64,000 nt of DNA from Myxococcales bacterium (lineage in GTDB: Bacteria > Myxococcota_A > Polyangia > Haliangiales > Haliangiaceae). The notes under the pieces were generated by a model. It did not search any database and was not told the origin of the DNA. It saw only the letters and a program-made list of their open reading frames with translations. The position numbers were made by a program, and so were the translations under genes. Position 1 is the first letter of the stretch; every line of letters starts with the position of its first letter. The stretch is from NCBI GenBank assembly GCA_016706545.1, contig JADJJK010000007.1, positions 1-64,000 of the forward strand, read 5' to 3'. Of the stretch, positions 37,201-47,130 are shown one piece after another.

Positions 37201-39249
37201 TCCCTTGCCGGCCAGCGAGCCGCCGAGGGTGGCGCTCTCGATGGAGCGCAGCTCGAGGACGCGGTTCTCGAAGCGGGTGTCGAGCTCCGCGTGGCCCAGC
37301 ACGGGGACCCCGGACAAGGCGGCGCGCGCGTCGACCACCGGCGAGTCCATGCGACCGCTGATGGCGATGGTCCCGGCGGTGGCGGAGGTCGCCAGCGGCG
37401 AGATGCCAAACCTGGAGAGCCACCTCCCGAGGTCTGGGGACTCCACGTTGCCAAGCTTCAGATCGAGCCAGCGCGCGCGCGCCAGAACCCGGCCACTTAT
37501 CGCGGTGGTGGTCTCGCCGAGGTGAGCGGTGAGCGGCTGATCTTTGGCCACCTCCAGCGTGGAGAAGTTGTCGGTGGTGAAGATCCGACCACCGTGGAGC
37601 CGCGCGCGGACGTCGGCCGGATCATGGCCGATGGACAGATCGATGTTCCGGAGCGCGAAGCCCGAGGTGGTGTCGCCGTTGCCGCTGAAGTGGCCGCGGA
37701 CAAAGCGCCCCAGGTGCTTGCGCGCGGTCTCTGGCAGGAAGCGCCCAAGGTCGATGGCCTCGAGGATGTGAACGTCGGCCTTGTTGACCTGGTACGGCTT
37801 GAGGCCAAACGTGGCGTCGATGCGGATCTTGCCTCGGCTGGGCTGCCCGTCGTCCCCCAGCACCTGGGCGATGGTCTCATCGAGGTGGCCCTGGTCGTTG
37901 ACCAGATCCAGCTCGCCCTTGAAGTTGGCGAGCGACAGCCGCAAGGCCGGTGGATCGGTGGGCTCTTTGGGGCGCAGCGTCTCGTACTGCAGGCCGGCGA
38001 GCTGGTAGGAGATCTTGGGGTTGGCGACGAACGGGCCGCGGAGGCTGAGGTTGGCAGAGACGTCCTTGCCTGACAGGGCGGGATCGATGGCGGCGGTCAG
38101 GGTGGGGCCGAGGTTCTTGCCGACGACATCCAGCGCCCAGGTGCCGGAGAACGCGCTGTCCTTGTAGTCGCGGAGCTCGCCGGAGACGTCGATGGTGCCG
38201 CCGTGCGCGGTGCGCGCCGTCAACCGTAGCTCCAGGGTCCCGGCGATGGGATCGCCCGCCGCCCATCGGCGCGGTAGCTGGGCCAGCCGCTGCACGTCGA
38301 TGGTGTCGATGGGGATGATGTAGCGCGCCTTGCGCTGCTGGGTCTGCTCTGCGGACAGGCGGCCCAGGGCAAAGGCCTCGGCGGGCCCTTCGTCGTCGAT
38401 GCGCAAGGTGGCAGGCCCCGCGGTGATCGGCACGCTCAGGTACAGCTTGCCGAGCAACGGGTCGTGGTTGTTGGCGTAGAGGAAGGCGTGGTTCTTCGGG
38501 CTTGGGCCCGAGTCCACGGCGACGTTCTCTACCCGCAGGGTCACCGGATACCGCGCGCGTCCGCCCGGGCGAAACTCCGGCCGCTGGTGATAGGTGAGGC
38601 CGATGCCGTCGAGATGCACGTCGCGCAGGTCGAAGATGGGGGGCGCCTTGTCGGCGGTGATGCCAGCGCGAAAGCCTGGCGTCATGCGCGGCTGGAAGGC
38701 GGAGATCAAGCTGATCGTGGTCTTGTCGTAGTCGTGGAGCGGATAGGGCTCGGCCGAGTGCTCGAGCAGCACCTCGCCGCCATGGACCCGCAGGTTGCGG
38801 AACACCAGGTCGTGGTTGCCGAAGATGAGCGCGTGGATGTCGATCTCGGCGGTGAGCTTGCTGGTCTCCAGCAGCTTCTTGCGCGGCGTGAGCCCAGGCG
38901 CGCGGCGGCCGTCCGGGGAGCAGGGCAGATCGGCGACAAAGACCTGGGTTCCAGCGGCCGACCTCCTGGCGCGCCCCTCCGGGGACTGCATGCAGTCATC
39001 CCAGAGCGTGACGTCGCGCGCGGTGACCGGCACCCAGCCGCCGCGGAGCACGGTGGGCAACGCGGAGATCGGCCACTCGATGGCCCCGACCTCGATGCGA
39101 CCTCGCATCCTCCGGTTGAGCATGCTGGCGACGAACTCGCCCAGATCGTCGCCATGGAGGAAGACCCGAGCCGAACTCAGCACGAGGGCCAGCAATGAGC
39201 TGACCAGCGCGAGGGCCAACGCCCACCGCCGGAACCGTCGGTTCGGCAT
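34228..39249 (-). CDS. tamB: TamB/DUF490-family translocation and assembly protein
   Basis: Very long protein (1673 residues) with one N-terminal membrane helix (RRWALALALVSSLLALVLSS) and a body of repeated amphipathic beta strands, as in the TamB/YtfN and AsmA-like lipid-transfer proteins. The C-terminal 350 residues match the DUF490 layout: RIAGTISVQRGTFRMQGTR, TPQLNVESEADYRD, ITLSLRGTIFQPEWDL, a GxxxADQLI stretch, VLDWERTVRG, and a final KLVYRYFFP. Such proteins span the periplasm and help move phospholipids or insert barrels with their Omp85 partner, which follows here. ATG 39249 is preferred; a GTG at 39276 would add nine residues. No frame break over 5 kb. Confidence 0.9.
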   Translation of the reverse strand: MPNRRFRRWALALALVSSLLALVLSSARVFLHGDDLGEFVASMLNRRMRGRIEVGAIEWPISALPTVLRGGWVPVTARDVTLWDDCMQSPEGRARRSAAGTQVFVADLPCSPDGRRAPGLTPRKKLLETSKLTAEIDIHALIFGNHDLVFRNLRVHGGEVLLEHSAEPYPLHDYDKTTISLISAFQPRMTPGFRAGITADKAPPIFDLRDVHLDGIGLTYHQRPEFRPGGRARYPVTLRVENVAVDSGPSPKNHAFLYANNHDPLLGKLYLSVPITAGPATLRIDDEGPAEAFALGRLSAEQTQQRKARYIIPIDTIDVQRLAQLPRRWAAGDPIAGTLELRLTARTAHGGTIDVSGELRDYKDSAFSGTWALDVVGKNLGPTLTAAIDPALSGKDVSANLSLRGPFVANPKISYQLAGLQYETLRPKEPTDPPALRLSLANFKGELDLVNDQGHLDETIAQVLGDDGQPSRGKIRIDATFGLKPYQVNKADVHILEAIDLGRFLPETARKHLGRFVRGHFSGNGDTTSGFALRNIDLSIGHDPADVRARLHGGRIFTTDNFSTLEVAKDQPLTAHLGETTTAISGRVLARARWLDLKLGNVESPDLGRWLSRFGISPLATSATAGTIAISGRMDSPVVDARAALSGVPVLGHAELDTRFENRVLELRSIESATLGGSLAGKGRIRLGGTPFVESLTINGQNLSVEKLALASGFATEAKGTINALDIALRGSLARRADPLDWLDLVDAYAQADRITVAGESWDGIGLCVSHGQASRPLCRRRDAALGDADEARCDEARRKGGTCVVAHATRADGGDIDVLLAKIPGLAPRRGPPPPSELLGSIDISALPLRILDRFTGPEAFGGTMGARMSIGGTTAAPTASGAIEILRGWAKGAFFGDSRLTVTPAARALHIAGSALGGRLTLTATIGTVAPFAVDVRVAGRRIELDPLLGGSLAALPYPLRAWTSGEVRLQAELAPAPGSPAALTGPEVWIELTELEAIVDVRAGDLLSPQHFSAVPLTQGAPAVSVYLTPKTFELACRGPAPSSRVPCPIRLVTPIGDLLLQGTASRDLLAMTAEGDLDLSLLDLSLLGTLSPLQLDHLKGTLALQMRLSGTVDKPVPEFELRPTNVHLRPAGLETVVQVPSGSIKLARGNLGFTGVRVLVDDIHQRESGEVTIAGSIVLDGLTPSKWGLIINGKIAGKMLMAFAPQAISQASGVATIEWAAIQGKGVWPPLSATLSFDPAAPLSIIPRALPREVSFRSGGLSISSSSADSSSNSGIPTYDIEIEDVSAVIDGEGILSNVSGSVTIRDLKPVAASVRLDVDEIPFRVPSTLDLLLTGRGLSVRYSKDDRTLRADGAVEIVNGKFIRNFDLGEVLRPTTPPAGSNRPFWEEWPELGAAALNLRVGIRQMAVANNIADIELDGELEVGGTPRDPRIAGTISVQRGTFRMQGTRAAFTRTRGNLNFSQAQRFPAQTPQLNVESEADYRDPSGRDHLITLSLRGTIFQPEWDLRTSTGYNKSQTLALIFFGKTPDQVRQSIGDTALGSDPTRIDPTTNPSAGAADQLIKDFAGNWVSLLLGNSLEDLTGLDVLRFQFDFGSIGLRGEKKLTDNLRGVLDWERTVRGATVNVRGELRTPFRWTLQGAYLDKDFDSEAEEDIQEFQAKLVYRYFFP

Positions 39250-39322
39250 CGTCACGGGTGTCGTGGAAGGTAGCACGTGACCTGGAGGAGATTTCTCGAT
39301 AGCCTGGGAATCAACCTGCTTC

Positions 39323-39328
39323 TATAAT
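39323..39328 (+). promoter_or_regulatory. Consensus -10 box upstream of PDZ gene
   Basis: A perfect TATAAT lies 32 bp upstream of ATG 39361, in the divergent gap between tamB and the PDZ gene. No good -35 is seen 16-18 bp further up. SD-like GCGAGGT precedes the start. Confidence 0.5.
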
Positions 39329-39360
39329 GGTCGTAACGGATCGGAAAGCGAGGTATTCAC

Positions 39361-39924
39361 ATGTCCGACGAGAGTCACGTCTCACCAGGTGGCACCGAGG
39401 AGCCTCAGAGCATCGCTCGCGTGGAGAAGCCGCCGGTGCTGTGCCGCGAAGCCATTCTTCCCAAGGAGCGGGGTCGAGGTATGGCAGGGGTCGCCATTGT
39501 ATGCTCCATGGCCGGGGTCGCCTCTGGCCTTGCCTTGGCCGCGACGCTGATGGCGGTCCAGATCGCGGATCGACCGAACGTTCGCGCGAGCTGCTGGCAC
39601 CGCCAGGCCGTGGTCCCCGAGGTGACCATGATCGAAGCCACCCGCGACACCCGCGGTTGGCTGGGCGTCGAGTTCGTCGGGCGGCGTGACGGCGCGCTCG
39701 TCCGCCAGGTGTTTGCCGGCACCGCCGCGGAGGCCGCTGGCCTGCAGCCTGGAGACGTGATCCGGGCGGTCGACGGGGAGCTGATCGACCGGCCCTCCGA
39801 GCTGCAGTACCTCATTCGCCGTGCAGGTCCCGGCTCTCGACCCGCGCTCATGATTGACCGCGAGGGGCAGGCGCTCGAGCTCCGACCAATGCTCACGGAT
39901 CTGCCGCTCGTCATCCGACGCTAG
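39361..39924 (+). CDS. Membrane-anchored PDZ-domain protein
   Basis: 187 residues: a cytoplasmic N-tail of about 40, one membrane helix (GMAGVAIVCSMAGVASGLAL, about 40-65), then a periplasmic PDZ domain (GWLGVEFVGRR, VFAGTAAEAAGLQPGDVIRA, LIDRPSELQYLIRRAGPGS). There is no protease domain, so it is probably an adaptor or substrate-recognition protein. The carboxylate-binding loop corresponds to GWLGV. Transcribed divergently from tamB; related envelope work is possible but unproven. Confidence 0.82.
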   Translation: MSDESHVSPGGTEEPQSIARVEKPPVLCREAILPKERGRGMAGVAIVCSMAGVASGLALAATLMAVQIADRPNVRASCWHRQAVVPEVTMIEATRDTRGWLGVEFVGRRDGALVRQVFAGTAAEAAGLQPGDVIRAVDGELIDRPSELQYLIRRAGPGSRPALMIDREGQALELRPMLTDLPLVIRR

Positions 39925-40016
39925 AGGGCTGTGTCAAACCCTGGTTGAGCGCCAAGCTTGCTCGGCGAGGTTGGCGCTTGGGCTGCGTCGTGAGCGCGCC
40001 CGTCCGGAGGGCTTTG
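39922..40016 (+). repeat. Left copy of a ~100-bp hairpin-plus-block element
   Basis: Begins at the stop codon of the PDZ gene with CTAG, a small hairpin AGGG-CTGTGTCAAA-CCCT, then a block containing GCTCGGCGAGGTTGGCG and GCGCCCGTCCGGAGGGCTTT. The same parts recur, inverted, at 40612-40730. Function unknown; features of a non-autonomous dispersed repeat or a shared 3'-end element. Confidence 0.7.
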
Positions 40017-40045
40017 CTCAGCCATGACGAAGGAGCCTTCACTCT

Positions 40046-40116
40046 CAGATGTTGGTCTCCGCCAGGTCTCTGCCTGGTCTCCGCCAACATCTGGTGGCAA
40101 TGCCAACCTGGTTGGC
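40046..40116 (+). promoter_or_regulatory. Stem-loops upstream of the lipoprotein gene
   Basis: CAGATGTTGG (40046-40055) pairs with CCAACATCTG (40084-40093), enclosing CCAGG (40062-40066) and CCTGG (40073-40077). Next to it GCCAACC-T-GGTTGGC (40102-40116) is a perfect palindrome. Together they fill the 5' region of the lipoprotein gene and may form a leader or operator structure. Confidence 0.5.
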
Positions 40117-40143
40117 GGCCCGGCCTGGATAACTCTTGGAAAC

Positions 40144-40581
40144 ATGCAGGATAAAGAGGCTGGCGTTCATGGCGCGTTTCTTGCTATCTTGACTGGCGTG
40201 TTTGTTAGCTATCGAGCCGTCGGGGCGTTGGCTCTGGTGCTGTGCGCCGGGTTCGCTGGGTGCATCACGCCCTCCATCCCGATCCCTCCTCCAGATCCCG
40301 AGCAGATGACCTTCGACCTGGAGTTGACCACCGGCAACGCGCGCTTCTCCTATGCTCCCTCGGGGGTCTATGAGGGCGCGGTGGTGTACGTGTTCAACCG
40401 CAATCGCAGCACCGGCGTGATCGACACCGCGCGCGCCGATGGCGGCGTGGGCCCGACTCTCCCGTTCCCGACGGCGGCGGGCGATCTGGTCGTGGTGTCG
40501 TTTCAGCGGGACACCCAGACCGTGTCGACCTGCATCGCCGTCCGTCAGGGCCGGCAGAGCGCCGCCGACCTCTGCCGCTAG
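40144..40581 (+). CDS. Small predicted lipoprotein, unknown function
   Basis: From ATG 40144, 145 residues with a hydrophobic stretch and lipobox FAGC: GALALVLCAGFAGC. The mature part is about 105 residues and beta-rich: MTFDLELTTGNARFSYAPSG, EGAVVYVFNRN, DLVVVSFQRD. A GTG at 40198 would give a more compact signal peptide and may be the real start. No known domain recognised. The gene sits alone between two inverted repeat elements; its stop codon is the base of a perfect hairpin. Confidence 0.65.
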   Translation: MQDKEAGVHGAFLAILTGVFVSYRAVGALALVLCAGFAGCITPSIPIPPPDPEQMTFDLELTTGNARFSYAPSGVYEGAVVYVFNRNRSTGVIDTARADGGVGPTLPFPTAAGDLVVVSFQRDTQTVSTCIAVRQGRQSAADLCR

Positions 40582-40610
40582 GAGCGTGGTGTCAAACACC
40601 ACGCTCCTAG
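40578..40610 (+). terminator. Perfect 15-bp stem, CAA loop, at lipoprotein gene stop
   Basis: CTAGGAGCGTGGTGT and ACACCACGCTCCTAG pair perfectly around CAA. The stem starts in the stop codon. No T run follows. The motif GTGTCAAAC spans the loop and is shared with two other hairpins nearby. Probably an RNA 3'-end structure or the end of the repeat element. Confidence 0.75.
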
Positions 40611-40611
40611 C

Positions 40612-40730
40612 CTCATTGTTGGGCAAAGCCCTCCGGACGGGCGCACTCGCGCCCGGGCTGCGCCGCCAACCTCGCCGAGCGAGCTTGGCGTGCTCGGCCA
40701 GGAGACTGTTTGACACCAGTCTCCTAGGGC
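40612..40730 (-). repeat. Right, inverted copy of the hairpin-plus-block element
   Basis: Read on the minus strand it begins with a hairpin whose arms are AGGAGACTG (40700-40708) and CAGTCTCCT (40717-40725) around a loop that reads GTGTCAAA on that strand. GCTCGGCGAGGTTGGCG and GTGCGCCCGTCCGGAGGGCT follow, as in the left copy. By eye roughly 80 percent of positions match. The remaining bases to lpdA hold nothing else. Confidence 0.7.
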
Positions 40731-40793
40731 TGGTCGCTTTCACGGTCGCGCACGGCTGGCCAGCGGCTCATGGCGATGCGATAACCGCGCCGC

Positions 40794-42209
<1,416 letters not shown>

Positions 42210-42357
42210 CCGAGATCGCGCCTCGATCACATCTCGATCGCGCGCGCATGGGCCCGCGACGCGTTGCGTCGCAGGCGACGTCGGCGTTGATCGCGCCAGC
42301 GCACCGGCACCGGAAAACGTAACCGATGCGCAGTGGCGAGGGCGAAGAAGGGCAAGT

Positions 42358-43377
42358 ATGGTGGGCGTCCTCATGACGACACCGGAATCGGCCCGAGTCG
42401 AGCCTGAAGCCGCTCAGCCCGACGTGGAAACCACCGTTGCGGAGCTGGCGCCGCTGTACCGCCAGATGCTGGCGATCCGCCGGATGGAGGAGGCCTGTGC
42501 CAAGGCTTACTCCCAGGGCAAGATCGGCGGCTTCCTTCACCTCATCATCGGCCAGGAAGCCGTGTGCGTTGGCGCGGTCGCGGCCATCCAGCGCGACGAC
42601 TACGTGGTCGCCACCTACCGCGAGCACGGCCACGCCTATGCCAAGGGCATCGCGGCGCGGCCGATCATGGCCGAGCTGTATGGCAAGAAGACGGGCCTGG
42701 TCAAAGGGCTCGGCGGCTCCATGCACCTCTTTGACAAGGCCACCAACTTCCTCGGCGGCCACGGCATCGTCGGTGGCCACGTGCCCATCGGCGCGGGCGC
42801 CGCGCTGGCCTCGAAGTACCGCGGCGATGGTCGCGTCACCTTGTGCTTCTTCGGCGATGGCGCGTCCACCATCGGCGGGTTCGCCGAGGGGCTGGCGCTG
42901 GCGGCGCTGTGGAAGCTGCCGCTGGTGCTCATCTGCGAAAACAACCGGTACTCGATGGGCACGCCGCTGTATCGCAGCCTGGCGGTCGAGGACGTGTCGC
43001 TGCGCGCGCTGGCCCACGGCATGGCGCGCGACCGCTTCGACGGCGACGACGTGGTCAAGGTCAAGCGCCGCATCGCCGAGGCGGTGGAGCGCGCCCGCAC
43101 CACCGGCGAGCCGACCTTGGTCGAGATCGTGACCTATCGCTTCCGCGGTCACTCCATGAGCGATCCGGGCCTCTACCGCACCAAGGACGAGGTGGAGGAG
43201 TGGAAGCGGCGAGATCCGCTGCACCGCAGCCGCGACCGGCTGCTGACGCTGGGGATGGCGCCGGCCGAACTGGAGGCGCTCGAGGAAGACGTCCGCCTGG
43301 AGATCGAGGACTCGGTGCGGTTCGCCGAGGAGTCCCCTGCCGCTGATTCTTATCTGCCCTACGTGATCAAGGAGTGA
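42358..43377 (+). CDS. pdhA: Pyruvate dehydrogenase E1, alpha subunit
   Basis: Thiamine-diphosphate enzyme subunit, 339 residues. YREHGHAYAKGI, GKGGSMH-like GLGGSMHLFDKATNFLGGHG, the ThDP motif FGDGAST...ENN and the regulatory loop YRFRGHSMSDPGLYR support pyruvate-type specificity over branched-chain. An internal ATG at 42373 would trim five residues. Ends 4 bp before the beta subunit start. Confidence 0.95.
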   Translation: MVGVLMTTPESARVEPEAAQPDVETTVAELAPLYRQMLAIRRMEEACAKAYSQGKIGGFLHLIIGQEAVCVGAVAAIQRDDYVVATYREHGHAYAKGIAARPIMAELYGKKTGLVKGLGGSMHLFDKATNFLGGHGIVGGHVPIGAGAALASKYRGDGRVTLCFFGDGASTIGGFAEGLALAALWKLPLVLICENNRYSMGTPLYRSLAVEDVSLRALAHGMARDRFDGDDVVKVKRRIAEAVERARTTGEPTLVEIVTYRFRGHSMSDPGLYRTKDEVEEWKRRDPLHRSRDRLLTLGMAPAELEALEEDVRLEIEDSVRFAEESPAADSYLPYVIKE

Positions 43378-43381
43378 GTCC

Positions 43382-44361
<980 letters not shown>

Positions 44362-44427
44362 CGGCTCACTGCGCGTTTGCCGGCCGCCAGCCGGTCCCTC
44401 TACACGACCTTGTCAGCGAGAAGAACC

Positions 44428-45764
44428 ATGGCTCAGATCATCGGATTGCCGAAGTTGTCACCGACGATGGAAGAAGGCGTGCTCGTGCGGTGGGTGAAGA
44501 AGGAGGGCGACAAGGTATCTCCTGGCGACCTGGTCGCCGAGGTGGAGACCGACAAGGCCAACATGGACTTCACCATCGAGGACGAAGGCGTGCTGCTGCG
44601 CTTGCTGGTGAAGGAAGGAGACACGGTGAAGCTCGGCGCACCGGTGGCCATCCTGGGCAAGGCAGGCGAGGACGTATCGGCGCTCTTGGCCAGCGCTGCG
44701 GCGCCTGCTGCGGCGCCGTCGCCTGCTGCGGCGGCGCCGGCGCCAGCTGCGGCGCGCCGTCGGCACCTGCGCCGGCTGCTGCGGCGTCGGCACCTGCGCC
44801 GGTCTCCACTGCGCCTGCGAGCACCGTGTCGCCAGCTCCTGGCGCTGACGCATCGGGGCGTCTGCTGGCGTCGCCGCTGGCCAAGACGCTGGCCGCCGAG
44901 CTTGGCGTGGACCTGCGGCGCCTCAGCGGCTCGGGCCCTGGGGGGCGCATCGTGGAGCGCGACGTGCGGGCCGCCGTTGCAGCCGGCGCCTCGGGCGGCG
45001 CGGCCGCTGCACAGGCCGCGTCAGCGCCTGCGGCGCGGCCGACGCCGGCCACGCCAGCGCCGGTCGGCGCTCCCGGCGCGGAGTACGAGGACGTGCCGGC
45101 CTCCAACATGCGCAAGCGCATCGCGGCCCGTCTGACCGAGGCCAAGCGCGACATCCCTCACTTCTATCTGCAGCGTGAGCTCGACGCGGCGCCGCTCCTG
45201 GCGTTCCGCGCGCGCATCAACGAGGTGGCGGGCGAGGGCGTGAAGATCTCGGTGAACGACCTGGTGGTGAAGGCCACCGCGCTGGCGCTGCGCCGGGTGC
45301 CCGAATGCAACGCCGCATGGATGGGCGAGTCGATCCGCCGCTTCCATCAGGTCCACGTCGGCGTCGCGGTGGCCATCGAGGATGGCCTGGTCACCCCGGT
45401 GGTGCGGGACGCCGATCGCAAGGGGCTGGCCGCCATCGGCGCCGAGGTTCGAGATCTCGCGGAGCGCGCCAAGCTGCGCCAGCTAAAGGCCCACGAGATC
45501 TCCGGCTCGACCTTCACCGTCTCGAACCTGGGGATGTTCGGCATCGAGCGCTTCACCGCGATCTTGAACCCGCCCGAGGCCGGCATCCTGGCGGTGGGCG
45601 GGGTGCTGGACGTGCCGGTGGTGAAGGACGGCGCCGTGGTGCCGGGCAAGCGGATGACGGTGTCGATGTCGTGCGATCACCGGGTCATCGACGGTGCGCT
45701 TGGCGCTCGCTGGCTGGCGGTGTTCGCTGGCCTCCTCGAGCACCCCGAGTCGCTGGCGCTCTGA
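44428..45764 (+). CDS. pdhC: Dihydrolipoamide acetyltransferase (E2), frameshifted in linker
   Basis: Core of the pyruvate dehydrogenase complex, about 445 residues after repair. One lipoyl domain with lysine in VETDKANMDFTIEDEG, Ala/Pro linker, E3/E1-binding domain SPLAKTLAAELGVDLRRLSG, second linker, and catalytic domain with SCDHRVIDGALG (His and Asp active site). The frame breaks in the first linker at about 44750-44757, one base short in a GCG run. A single lipoyl domain is typical outside gamma-proteobacteria. Confidence 0.94.
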
Positions 45765-45818
45765 CCGGGGCTGCCACGCGCGCGAGTTTCCTCGGCGATT
45801 CTGATGGGTTGGCTCCGC

Positions 45819-45846
45819 TTGACAGCGGGCCTTCTATCTCTATACT
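45819..45846 (+). promoter_or_regulatory. Strong sigma70-like promoter for yceD-rpmF
   Basis: TTGACA (45819-45824), 16 bp, TATACT (45841-45846). The predicted transcription start falls at about 45852-45854, exactly at the in-frame TTG that begins SQSPYQILVRD, suggesting a leaderless message. Confidence 0.75.
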
Positions 45847-45853
45847 TCGCGGC

Positions 45854-46432
45854 TTGTCTCAGAGCCCCTATCAGATCCTGGTGCGTGACCTGCCGCTCTC
45901 GCGGGAGTTCGACGTGCCTGCCAGCTTCATCGCCGAGGCGATGCGCGGACTCCCGGTGCGGGAGGCCCTTGGCGGCACCGCCGACGATGCCTCCTCCTGC
46001 GCCGGCCACCTGCAGCTAGACCTCTACGCCGAGGGCGTGCATGTCTTCGCGAACGGTCGGATAAGCGGTGTGGTCATGGTGGCTTGCAGTCGCTGCATCG
46101 AGCCGATGCGGATCTCGTTCGACGAGCCCTTGCGGGTGACGTTTCTGCCCAGCGCGGAGCTGCCGGCCGACGAGGACGAGCCCGATGAGGACGGCGTGGC
46201 GATCACCGAGGACGATCTGGATCTGTTCGCGTATGACGGCGAGGTGATAGACCTCGAGCCGCTGCTGCGCGAGCAGTTTGTGCTGGCTGTGCCATACGCT
46301 CCGCTGTGCGCCGAAGACTGTCGCGGGTTGTGCCCGCAGTGCGGAATCAACCGAAATCAGGGGACCTGTACCTGTGAAGCGCCGGGCGATCCTCGTCTTG
46401 CCGCCCTAAAGGCCTTGAAATTCCCCTCCTGA
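45854..46432 (+). CDS. YceD/DUF177-family protein
   Basis: 192 residues from TTG 45854 (alternative GTG 45881). ACSRCIEPMRISFDEPLRVTF and the C-terminal CRGLCPQCGINRNQGTC carry the family cysteines. YceD is linked to 23S rRNA maturation and ribosomal protein L32 in E. coli and plants. The rpmF gene follows after 20 bp, the classical arrangement. plsX and fabH, often next, are not here. Confidence 0.9.
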   Translation: MSQSPYQILVRDLPLSREFDVPASFIAEAMRGLPVREALGGTADDASSCAGHLQLDLYAEGVHVFANGRISGVVMVACSRCIEPMRISFDEPLRVTFLPSAELPADEDEPDEDGVAITEDDLDLFAYDGEVIDLEPLLREQFVLAVPYAPLCAEDCRGLCPQCGINRNQGTCTCEAPGDPRLAALKALKFPS

Positions 46433-46452
46433 CCTGAGAGAAGAAGTGCCCC

Positions 46453-46653
46453 ATGGCTCTGCAAAAACGTCGTCGCGGACCCGCCGTCACTCGTCACCAG
46501 CGGTCTGCATGGATGAGGAAGTCCGGCGAGAATCGCCCTCAAGTACAGGCCTGCCCGTCGTGTGGCGCGCCGCGAATTCCGCACCGCGTGTGCCTGGCCT
46601 GTGGCCACTACGGTGGCAAGGCGATCTTGGAGTCAAAGGCTGAAGCAGAGTGA
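46453..46653 (+). CDS. rpmF: 50S ribosomal protein L32
   Basis: 66 residues: MALQKRRRGPAVTRHQRSAW, then zinc cysteines CPSCGAPRIPHRVCLACGHY. Longer at the C-terminus than usual by several residues. Co-transcribed with yceD. Confidence 0.95.
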   Translation: MALQKRRRGPAVTRHQRSAWMRKSGENRPQVQACPSCGAPRIPHRVCLACGHYGGKAILESKAEAE

Positions 46654-46882
46654 AGCAGCGTGAGCGCGGGCGAGCCGATTGGCTTGCCGGCAGCTCCAGA
46701 TAGCAGATCTTTCGACCTTCGCAGGGCGCGCACTGGCGACCCTGCGTTTTGTGTTTTCGGTTTCGCGACCTCACGATCTGGTCCGTACGTCGATGGCAAG
46801 CTGGCTCGGGGGACGGGGTACGGTCTGGACAGGCCGGAGTGCAAAGACCCCAGCGCTCGGGGCCGCGGCGCCAGCCGCTGGC

Positions 46883-46910
46883 GTAGCTGTGCATAAGATC
46901 GCACAGCTAC
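46883..46910 (+). terminator. Perfect 10-bp hairpin downstream of rpmF
   Basis: GTAGCTGTGC pairs with GCACAGCTAC around ATAAGATC. It is 230 bp after rpmF and has no T run, so its role as terminator or operator is open. Confidence 0.4.
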
Positions 46911-46974
46911 TGGCTTCCTGCTGGTGCCCTGCGCGATCCCGATCCGTCGGGTCTGCCCCTCCGGAGGAGGTCAT

Positions 46975-47121
46975 ATGTATTTAAAAATATTAGATGAAAG
47001 GCGCTGTCGGGGATGCCCTGAGGGGGCGACCCAGCACAGGATCGCCGCTCCCTCGGCGCCCCGACGAGACAGCTGCGCTCCTCGCACGGAGCGAGTCATC
47101 GTGGCGTGTATTTTGCTATAA
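46975..47121 (+). CDS. Possible 48-residue small protein, low confidence
   Basis: ATG 46975 lies 4 bp after GGAGGAGG, the strongest Shine-Dalgarno in the window. The peptide begins MYLKILDERRCRGC with AT-rich codons and then becomes Arg/Ala-rich. Its TAA directly abuts the GTG at 47122 that is in frame with the kinase. It might be a leader peptide. No homologue is recognised. Confidence 0.25.
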   Translation: MYLKILDERRCRGCPEGATQHRIAAPSAPRRDSCAPRTERVIVACILL

Positions 47122-47130
47122 GTGCAAGCT

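Larger units (their letters stand above)
46654..47130. other. 477-bp region between rpmF and the kinase gene
   Basis: Contains a perfect hairpin (46883-46910), an AT-rich patch around 46975-47000 with a candidate small ORF, and an extended -10-like TGCTATAAG at 47113-47121 ahead of the kinase start. No tRNA or other gene is seen. Base composition around 46970-47010 is clearly less GC-rich than the rest. Confidence 0.55.

Noticed and set aside
40024..40143. N-terminal extension of the small lipoprotein from ATG 40024.
   Set aside because: It would translate the hairpin-rich repeat region and place the signal helix far from the N-terminus.
46654..47130. tRNA gene in the gap after rpmF.
   Set aside because: No cloverleaf with TTC loop and acceptor stem could be found by eye; the perfect hairpin at 46883 is isolated. 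Other gaps were scanned by eye with the same result.
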